A DNA stretch of 64,000 nucleotides, taken from contig NZ_JARKNA010000002.1 of the NCBI RefSeq assembly GCF_029360765.1, forward strand, positions 307,334-371,333, read 5' to 3'. The translations under genes were made by a program, and so were the position numbers. The notes beneath the pieces were generated by a model. That model did not search any database. It was not told where the DNA came from and saw only the letters and a program-made list of their open reading frames with translations. This stretch comes from Terrimonas pollutisoli (GTDB lineage Bacteria > Bacteroidota > Bacteroidia > Chitinophagales > Chitinophagaceae). Below are positions 58,620 through 64,000 of the stretch, in pieces; within the stretch, counting starts at the first letter, position 1, and the number at the start of each line of letters is the position of its first letter.

Positions 58620-59783
58620 ATGGCAGCAGTTTTAAGAGGTATAACATGGGGACACAGCAGGGGTATTACACCCTTGCTGGCTGCTTCCCAGCGGTATGAA
58701 GAATTAAATCCCGGCGTTCAAATCCAATGGAAGAAGAGAACGCTACAGGAGTTTGCAGATTTCCCAATAGAAAAGTTGACAACTGAATATGACCTGTTGA
58801 TCATTGATCATCCATGGGTAGGATGTGCGGCTGATACAGAGTGTGTATTGGCGCTTGATAAATATTTGCCCGATGAATATTTGCAGGATCAATTGAAAAA
58901 TTCAGTAGGGGACTCTCATATCAGCTATTACTATAAGAATTCGCAATGGGCTTTGGCCATTGATGCGGCCACGCCTGCTGCAAGTTATCGGAGAGATTTA
59001 CTTGAACGTAATAATATATCTCTTCCGCAAACATGGGAAGAAGTAATAGCGCTGGCGAAAAGAGGAAAGATAGCAGTGCCGGCAATACCGATAGACCTGC
59101 TGATGAATTTTTACAGCTTTTGTATTGCCTATGGTAAAGAACCCTTTCAAAATGATTATGAGGTCATAGACGAGGAAACCGGCTTATTGGCTATCGATAC
59201 AATGAAAGAATTATATTCTCTTATTGATAAGAGAATGTTTGGTTGCAATCCAATCGCAATAGCCGAAATGATGAGTACTGCAGATGATTTTTGGTATTGC
59301 CCGTTCGCCTATTGCTACTCTAATTATTCAAGGCCTGGTTTTGCAAAAACGCTATTGCAGTACGCGGAGCCTGTTTCTTTTAATAAAAATAAGATCAGGA
59401 CAACTATTGGAGGTACAGGGCTATCAATTTCTGCATTTAGCAAACACAAAGAAATTGCAATAGACTTTGCACAGTGGGTCACTTCAGGCGATATACAGCG
59501 TACATTGTATGTTCAGCACGGCGGTCAACCCGGTCATAGGGCTGCATGGATTGATTCTACTGCAAACCTCCTGGCAAATGATTTTTTTACGACGATTTTG
59601 CCGGTAATGGATAATGGTTATCTACGGCCCAGGTATCACGGTTACCTGCACTTCCAGGATTTTGCCGGGACCCCTTTACAAAAATGTTTGATGAGAGATG
59701 AAAATCCAAAAACAACACTGAGGGAGATGAATAAGATCTACCGTGACAGTTTAAGTTATAAAAAATCAACAGTCGTAGTATGA
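58620..59783 (+). CDS. Solute-binding-fold protein without signal peptide
   Basis: 387 residues resembling family 1 extracellular solute-binding proteins (GITPLLAASQRYEELNPGVQ, then ATPAASYRRDLLERNNISLP, QTWEEVIALAKRG and FSKHKEIAIDFAQW). It begins MAAVLRGITWGHSRG with no signal peptide or lipobox, and no ABC permease or ATPase gene is nearby. It is embedded between a hydratase and two CoA-transferases with an ATGA overlap to the next gene. A cytoplasmic binding or sensing role is likely; periplasmic transport use would need an unseen export signal. The substrate is unknown. Confidence 0.8.
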   Translation: MAAVLRGITWGHSRGITPLLAASQRYEELNPGVQIQWKKRTLQEFADFPIEKLTTEYDLLIIDHPWVGCAADTECVLALDKYLPDEYLQDQLKNSVGDSHISYYYKNSQWALAIDAATPAASYRRDLLERNNISLPQTWEEVIALAKRGKIAVPAIPIDLLMNFYSFCIAYGKEPFQNDYEVIDEETGLLAIDTMKELYSLIDKRMFGCNPIAIAEMMSTADDFWYCPFAYCYSNYSRPGFAKTLLQYAEPVSFNKNKIRTTIGGTGLSISAFSKHKEIAIDFAQWVTSGDIQRTLYVQHGGQPGHRAAWIDSTANLLANDFFTTILPVMDNGYLRPRYHGYLHFQDFAGTPLQKCLMRDENPKTTLREMNKIYRDSLSYKKSTVVV

Positions 59784-60925
59784 TAGAGTTGCCGCTGAAA
59801 GGGTTAATCGTAGTGGAGTTGTGCCAATATTTGTCGGGGCCATCTGCTGCATTGCGGCTGGCTGATTTAGGAGCCAGGGTAATAAAAATTGAGCGACCCA
59901 ATGGAGGTGATGCGGGCAGGAAACTGGCCATAAAAAATCTTTGGGCTGATGAGAGCTCCCTGTTATTTCATACGATCAATCGCAATAAAGAAAGTTTTAC
60001 GGCCAATTTAAAGAACGCACATGACATCGATATTGTAAAAAAGATATTGACTAAGGCAGATGTACTGATCCATAATTTCAGACCGGGTGTAATGGAAAAA
60101 ATTGGATTAAGTTATGCGGACACAATGACTGTTAACCCCCGCCTTATTTTTGCAGAAATATCGGGCTATGGCAAAGAAGGTCCCTGGAAAAATAAACCCG
60201 GACAGGATTTATTGTTGCAATCAATTACAGGTTTGACTTACACCACCGGCAATGGTGATAATGGCCCCGTTCCCTTTGGAATAGCAATAGGTGATATTTT
60301 AGCCGGCGCTCAGTTGGTGCAGGGCATATTGGCCGCCTTGATCCGCCGGCAAAAAACTAATAAAGGGGCATTGATTGAAGTGAGCCTGGTAGAGACTTTG
60401 CTCGATTTCCAGTTTGAACTTTTTACTACGTATTTCGCCCGTAATCAGCAACCAAAAAGAAGTAGCATTAATAATGGACACCCCTTGTTAAGTGCTCCCT
60501 ATGGCATTTATAAAACAACGGACGGTTATATTGCTTTAGCCATGATGGATATTCATGGGCTCGCTGAGGCCAGCGGTTGTGATTCATTATACAGTTTTTC
60601 AAAAGAAGATGTTTTCGCTGAAAGAGATAAAATAAAAGCAGCGTTGGCAGATCAACTGGAAAAGCAATCATCAGCATATTGGATACAGCGGTTGCACGAT
60701 TCAGGTCTTTGGGCTATGGAAGTATTAGATTGGGAAAAAATGATGGAGATGGATGCTTATAAAATTTTGCAAATGGAGCAAGTGATAAATTTGAAGGATA
60801 AGCAAATCATGACAACACGCTGTCCGATAAAGATCAATGGTGAAAGATTATTTACCGGCAAAGCAGCACCCTATTTAGGACAACACACTAAAGTGATTCT
60901 TGAAGAGCTATTAGAAAAAAAATAA
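59780..60925 (+). CDS. CaiB/BaiF class III CoA-transferase (first copy)
   Basis: 381 residues of the formyl-CoA transferase/CaiB type, which move CoA between carboxylic acids. ELCQYLSGPSAALRLADLGA and VIKIERPNGGD form the N-terminal CoA-binding region. LIHNFRPGVMEKIGLSY follows, and the catalytic aspartate is in NKPGQDLLLQSITG. A C-terminal domain closes the fold. It overlaps the solute-binding gene by 4 bp and is followed after 22 bp by a clear paralogue. Two adjacent copies may form a heteromer, as known for some succinyl-CoA transferases of this class. Confidence 0.9.
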   Translation: MIELPLKGLIVVELCQYLSGPSAALRLADLGARVIKIERPNGGDAGRKLAIKNLWADESSLLFHTINRNKESFTANLKNAHDIDIVKKILTKADVLIHNFRPGVMEKIGLSYADTMTVNPRLIFAEISGYGKEGPWKNKPGQDLLLQSITGLTYTTGNGDNGPVPFGIAIGDILAGAQLVQGILAALIRRQKTNKGALIEVSLVETLLDFQFELFTTYFARNQQPKRSSINNGHPLLSAPYGIYKTTDGYIALAMMDIHGLAEASGCDSLYSFSKEDVFAERDKIKAALADQLEKQSSAYWIQRLHDSGLWAMEVLDWEKMMEMDAYKILQMEQVINLKDKQIMTTRCPIKINGERLFTGKAAPYLGQHTKVILEELLEKK

Positions 60926-60947
60926 AATCGGTGTCGTTAAAACCAAA

Positions 60948-62120
60948 ATGAATTTACTGCAAGACATATTAGTAATTGATTTTAGCCAGTTTTTATCAGG
61001 CCCATCCGCAGCCCTGCGATTGGCTGATATGGGCGCACAGGTGATCAAAATTGAAAAACCGGGCACAGGTGATATTTGCCGGCAACTATACGTATCGGAT
61101 GTGATGATAGAAGGTGAGTCAACCATTTTTCATGCGATAAACAGGAATAAGCAGAGTTATGTTGCCGATCTGAAAGATGCAGATGATCTTGAAAAAATAA
61201 AGTTATTGTTATCAAAGGCCGATGTAATGATGCATAACTTCAGACCGGGTGTGATGGAAAGGCTGGGCCTGGATTATGCAACAGTGAAAGCGATTAATCC
61301 TTCCATCATTTATGCAGAAATAAGCGGCTATGGTTCAGAGGGGCCCTGGAAAGACCTGCCCGGGCAGGATTTATTATTACAGGCTGCCTCCGGATTGACG
61401 TGGTTAAGCAATAATAGTAATGAAAATCCAACGCCGATGGGTGTTGCTGCAGTTGATATTTTGGCGGGAACTCATGTAGCCCAGGGTATTCTTGCCTTGT
61501 TGTACAAAAGAACTGTCAGTGGTGAAGGCGCATTGGTGCAGGTGAATATGTTTGAGTCAGTGCTCGATTTCCAGTTTGAAGTATTGACCTGCTATTATAA
61601 TGATGGAAGACAATTACCCGTTCGCAGTGCTATCAATAGCGGGCATGCTTATGTTGCGGCTCCTTATGGTATTTACAAAACAAAAGATGAGTACATTGCG
61701 TTGGCGATGACAGACATAGTGAAATTGGGTTTGTTACTGGAATGCGAACCATTAAAAAAATTTACCAATACCAGTGATTGGTTTGATCAGCGGGACGATA
61801 TTAAAAAAATATTGGCCAATCATTTGGCAAACGATGCCGCTTCATATTGGTTAAGCATATTAGAAAAAGCAGATGTGTGGTGTGCACCTGTTTTAAATTA
61901 TGATCAATTGGTAAAAGAAGAGGGTTATAAAGTTTTGAATATGGAGATTACCGTGAAAACCAGTAACGGTCTGTCAGTGAAAACGACGAGATGCCCAATC
62001 AGGATAGATGGTAAACTGTTGGTGAGTGAGAAAGGGGCCCCACTGTTGGGTGAACACAATGAGGAAATAGATGCGCAATTTGGATTAATAAAAGAAATGC
62101 AACCTGTAGTAAAACGCTGA
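60948..62120 (+). CDS. CaiB/BaiF class III CoA-transferase (second copy)
   Basis: 390 residues, a tandem paralogue of the gene before it. It shares the opening SQFLSGPSAALRLADMGAQV, MHNFRPGVMERLGLDY, and the catalytic-site region DLPGQDLLLQAASGLTW. Both keep the aspartate, so both subunits or enzymes could be active. The C-terminus repeats the block TTRCPIRIDGKLL seen in the first copy as TTRCPIKINGERL. It is 13 bp from the lactonase-type gene. Confidence 0.9.
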   Translation: MNLLQDILVIDFSQFLSGPSAALRLADMGAQVIKIEKPGTGDICRQLYVSDVMIEGESTIFHAINRNKQSYVADLKDADDLEKIKLLLSKADVMMHNFRPGVMERLGLDYATVKAINPSIIYAEISGYGSEGPWKDLPGQDLLLQAASGLTWLSNNSNENPTPMGVAAVDILAGTHVAQGILALLYKRTVSGEGALVQVNMFESVLDFQFEVLTCYYNDGRQLPVRSAINSGHAYVAAPYGIYKTKDEYIALAMTDIVKLGLLLECEPLKKFTNTSDWFDQRDDIKKILANHLANDAASYWLSILEKADVWCAPVLNYDQLVKEEGYKVLNMEITVKTSNGLSVKTTRCPIRIDGKLLVSEKGAPLLGEHNEEIDAQFGLIKEMQPVVKR

Positions 62121-62133
62121 TCGTCCCCGGAAT

Positions 62134-62991
62134 ATGAAAATTATTGACACACATGTACACGTTTGGAATTTAAATAAAGCTGACTATCCATGGTTGAAGG
62201 GAGATAGGTCGATATTAAACAGAACATGGGCGATTGATGAGTTAGAAGAGGAGAGAAAGCAAGCTGGAATTACTGCCGGGGTGTTGGTGCAGGCAAGTGG
62301 CAATGTAGAAGATACTGATTTCATGTTGCAGACGGCTTATGAAACAGAGTGGATAAAAGGAGTAGTGTGCTGGCTGCCGCTTACTGATACAACTGCGACA
62401 CAACGGCTGCTTGAAGAAAGATATTTGAAAGAAAAATATTGCAAAGGAATTCGTCACCAGGTGCATGATGAAAAAGATTCCCGGTGGTTATTACAACCAT
62501 CGGTGATAGAAAGCCTGAAGTTGTTAGCGGAATATGATATTCCCTACGATATTGTGGGAATTTTGCCGGCGCATATTGAAACTGTGCTGGAGCTGACAGA
62601 AAAGTTGCCGGGGTTGAGGATGGTGTTTGATCATCTCAATTGGCCACCGATACCATCGAAAGAGAAGTTTGGCAAATGGGGAGAGTTAATGAGCGTCGCT
62701 GCACGGCATAAGAATTTATATGCAAAGATCTCTGGCCTGGGTACGGCATCAGGACAATTTGCAAATAGAACAAAAGAGGATATCAAACCTTATGTCGATT
62801 TTGTACTGCAGCATTTTGGTATAGAAAGATGTTTTTGTGGCGGTGATTGGCCAGTATCAAATCTGGCAAATAGCTATACCGAAACCTGGCAAGTAACAAA
62901 AGACATCCTGGACGAACTGCTGACAGAGAAGGAACAGAACAAAGTATTATTTGATAACGCAAATAAATTTTACCAATTAGGGCTCAGCTAA
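62134..62991 (+). CDS. Amidohydrolase-superfamily lactonase (L-fuconolactonase-like)
   Basis: 285 residues of the amidohydrolase_2 family (TIM barrel). IIDTHVHVWNLNKADYPWL gives the HxH metal motif. KGIRHQVHDEKDSRWL, VFDHLNWPPIP and CFCGGDWPVSNL match the lactonase subgroup that includes L-fuconolactonase and L-rhamnonolactonase, with the conserved late aspartate in GGDWP. It probably opens a sugar lactone in the cytoplasm. The RhaT-like permease begins 9 bp later, so uptake and lactone hydrolysis are coupled. Confidence 0.88.
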   Translation: MKIIDTHVHVWNLNKADYPWLKGDRSILNRTWAIDELEEERKQAGITAGVLVQASGNVEDTDFMLQTAYETEWIKGVVCWLPLTDTTATQRLLEERYLKEKYCKGIRHQVHDEKDSRWLLQPSVIESLKLLAEYDIPYDIVGILPAHIETVLELTEKLPGLRMVFDHLNWPPIPSKEKFGKWGELMSVAARHKNLYAKISGLGTASGQFANRTKEDIKPYVDFVLQHFGIERCFCGGDWPVSNLANSYTETWQVTKDILDELLTEKEQNKVLFDNANKFYQLGLS

Positions 62992-63000
62992 TACAAAAGC

Positions 63001-64000
63001 ATGGAAGTAGTTAACGGCGTATTGTATCATGCAATCGGCGCCTCGAGCGCCTCACTTTGTTATACCCCTCAAAAGGCTGTGAAAGGGTGGAGTTGGCAAA
63101 CCTACTGGATGGCCCAGGCATTTATTTGCTGGCTTGTTTTGCCGGTTATCGTTGCTTGTCTTACCATTCCACAATTGGCATTGGTTTTAAAAGAGGCTCC
63201 CACTGGTGCTATGCAAAAATCTTTTTTATTCGGCATGGCCTACGGCATAGGAGGTACCGCCTTTGGAATTGCTATCCGTTATGTTGGATTTTCATTGACC
63301 TATGCCATTGCAGTAGGCATTAGCTGCGTATTGGGCACTTTGTTACCACCAACTGTCCATGGCACTCTCGGCGAAGTGATGAAAAGTAATGGAGCGGCAT
63401 ACCTGGTAATGGGTGTCATCATGGGGGCCATAGGTATTGCCTTGTGTGGAGTTGCCGGAAGAAATAAAGAAAAAGATATTGAAGCAGGTGAGGGTAATAA
63501 ATCTGGTTTCTCCTTATCAAAAGGATTACCTCTTTGTTTATTGGCCGGTATTTTATCTGCGATGTACGGGTTCGCTTTAGACCAGGGGCAACCTATTGCC
63601 GATGTGGCTGCCAAATATGGAGCCGGTAATTTCCAGGGCAATGTGATCTATCTTTTTTCCAATACCGGCGCCTTTGTCTCAACGATTTTATACTGCCTGT
63701 ATTTGCACAATAAAGAAAAAACATTTACTCAGTATGGTTCCGCGGGAAGCAATAGTCTTTCTATTAACTATTTTCTTTCTGTGTTAACAGGTTTGTTATG
63801 GTATGGTCAATTTTTCTTTTATGGATTGGGCCATGTAAGAATGGGTGCGTATAAGTTTACCAGCTGGGCTATTCATATGATCATGCTGGTACTTTTTAGC
63901 TCAGTAGCGGGATTAGTAATGAAAGAATGGAAGCAATGCAGTGCAAAAACAATGCGTTGGTTGTTCCTGGCCTTGTTTGTTTTGCTGGCGGCCATCCTGC
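63001..64000 (+). CDS. rhaT: L-rhamnose/proton symporter RhaT-like permease, 5' part
   Basis: Open from the ATG at 63001 to the window end (333 codons). The sequence starts MEVVNGVLYHAIGASSASLC and shows TPQKAVKGWSWQTYWM, FGMAYGIGGTAFGIAIRYVG, SCVLGTLLPPTVHG and AMYGFALDQGQPIADVAAKY. It has at least nine hydrophobic segments, all in RhaT order. RhaT imports L-rhamnose with H+. It follows the lactonase-type gene in the same operon, pointing to a 6-deoxysugar or aldonate as the substrate of this cluster. The C-terminus lies outside. Confidence 0.9.
   Translation, partial: MEVVNGVLYHAIGASSASLCYTPQKAVKGWSWQTYWMAQAFICWLVLPVIVACLTIPQLALVLKEAPTGAMQKSFLFGMAYGIGGTAFGIAIRYVGFSLTYAIAVGISCVLGTLLPPTVHGTLGEVMKSNGAAYLVMGVIMGAIGIALCGVAGRNKEKDIEAGEGNKSGFSLSKGLPLCLLAGILSAMYGFALDQGQPIADVAAKYGAGNFQGNVIYLFSNTGAFVSTILYCLYLHNKEKTFTQYGSAGSNSLSINYFLSVLTGLLWYGQFFFYGLGHVRMGAYKFTSWAIHMIMLVLFSSVAGLVMKEWKQCSAKTMRWLFLALFVLLAAIL

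Noticed and set aside
1..64000. CRISPR arrays, tRNA or rRNA genes
   Set aside because: No regularly spaced direct repeats and no tRNA or rRNA-like segments were noticed; the element uses a protein gene, not a tRNA, as its attachment site.

Overview
The window looks like a chromosomal segment of a Bacteroidota (Bacteroidetes) bacterium. Chitinophagaceae or a close relative is the best guess, made from protein style rather than a marker gene. The evidence is two SusC/SusD pairs, a C-terminal type IX secretion (T9SS) sorting domain, lipoprotein glycanases, an AT-leaning sequence and few Shine-Dalgarno-like sites.

Layout. (1) 1-2545 is core chromosome: the end of an ExbD-like gene, a TonB gene, a terminator and mnmE. 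(2) 2528-38390 is, in my reading, one integrated mobile element of about 35.7 kb. It is bounded by a 117-bp direct repeat with a single mismatch. The repeat starts at the last 18 bp of mnmE (codons FCIGK-stop) at 2528-2644 and recurs at 38274-38390. Just inside the left end lie a tyrosine recombinase and a zinc-finger/HTH excisionase-like gene. These are followed by HTH genes, a RhuM-Fic protein, a Toprim primase-like protein, a MobC-like protein and a relaxase. There is no type IV secretion apparatus, so it is best described as an integrative mobilizable element. A decayed IS110-family transposase (10821-11019) separates this mobility module from the cargo. (3) The cargo (11.2-37.6 kb) is a complete polysaccharide utilisation locus: AraC regulator, SusC/SusD, a GH30 lipoprotein, an FG-GAP/ASPIC protein, an MFS sugar porter, a DUF5107-TPR protein, a GH2, a GH51 arabinofuranosidase, a T9SS-exported GH30 with ricin-type lectin repeats, and the Leloir genes galK and galT. 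Together they suggest growth on arabinose-decorated galactan, most likely type II arabinogalactan side chains. Three copies of one 27-bp motif precede three transcription units and are good candidates for AraC-binding sites.

(4) 38391-55917 is the resident chromosome beyond the element. It has a broken lacI 3' fragment, an orphan lipoprotein gene, an intact lacI-type repressor, and a second seven-gene operon: SusC, SusD, SGNH esterase, GH2, an unrecognised helical-barrel-type protein, an SSS symporter and an FAD oxidoreductase. Two identical 14-bp palindromes exactly 20 bp apart lie in the lacI/susC divergent region and are the likely operators. (5) 55898-64000 holds an FMN-dependent alpha-hydroxy-acid dehydrogenase and a MarR regulator on the minus strand. 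Divergent from them is a tight operon of a MaoC-like hydratase, a solute-binding-fold protein without a signal peptide, two class III CoA-transferases, a lactonase-type amidohydrolase and a RhaT-like permease that runs off the window.

The main discovery candidate is the element itself: a glycan-degradation locus with its own regulator, uptake, secretion-tagged enzymes and intracellular galactose genes. It appears packaged as an mnmE-targeting mobilizable island and inserted next to a resident PUL. All functional statements rest on motifs and family resemblance read by eye; no database search was run.
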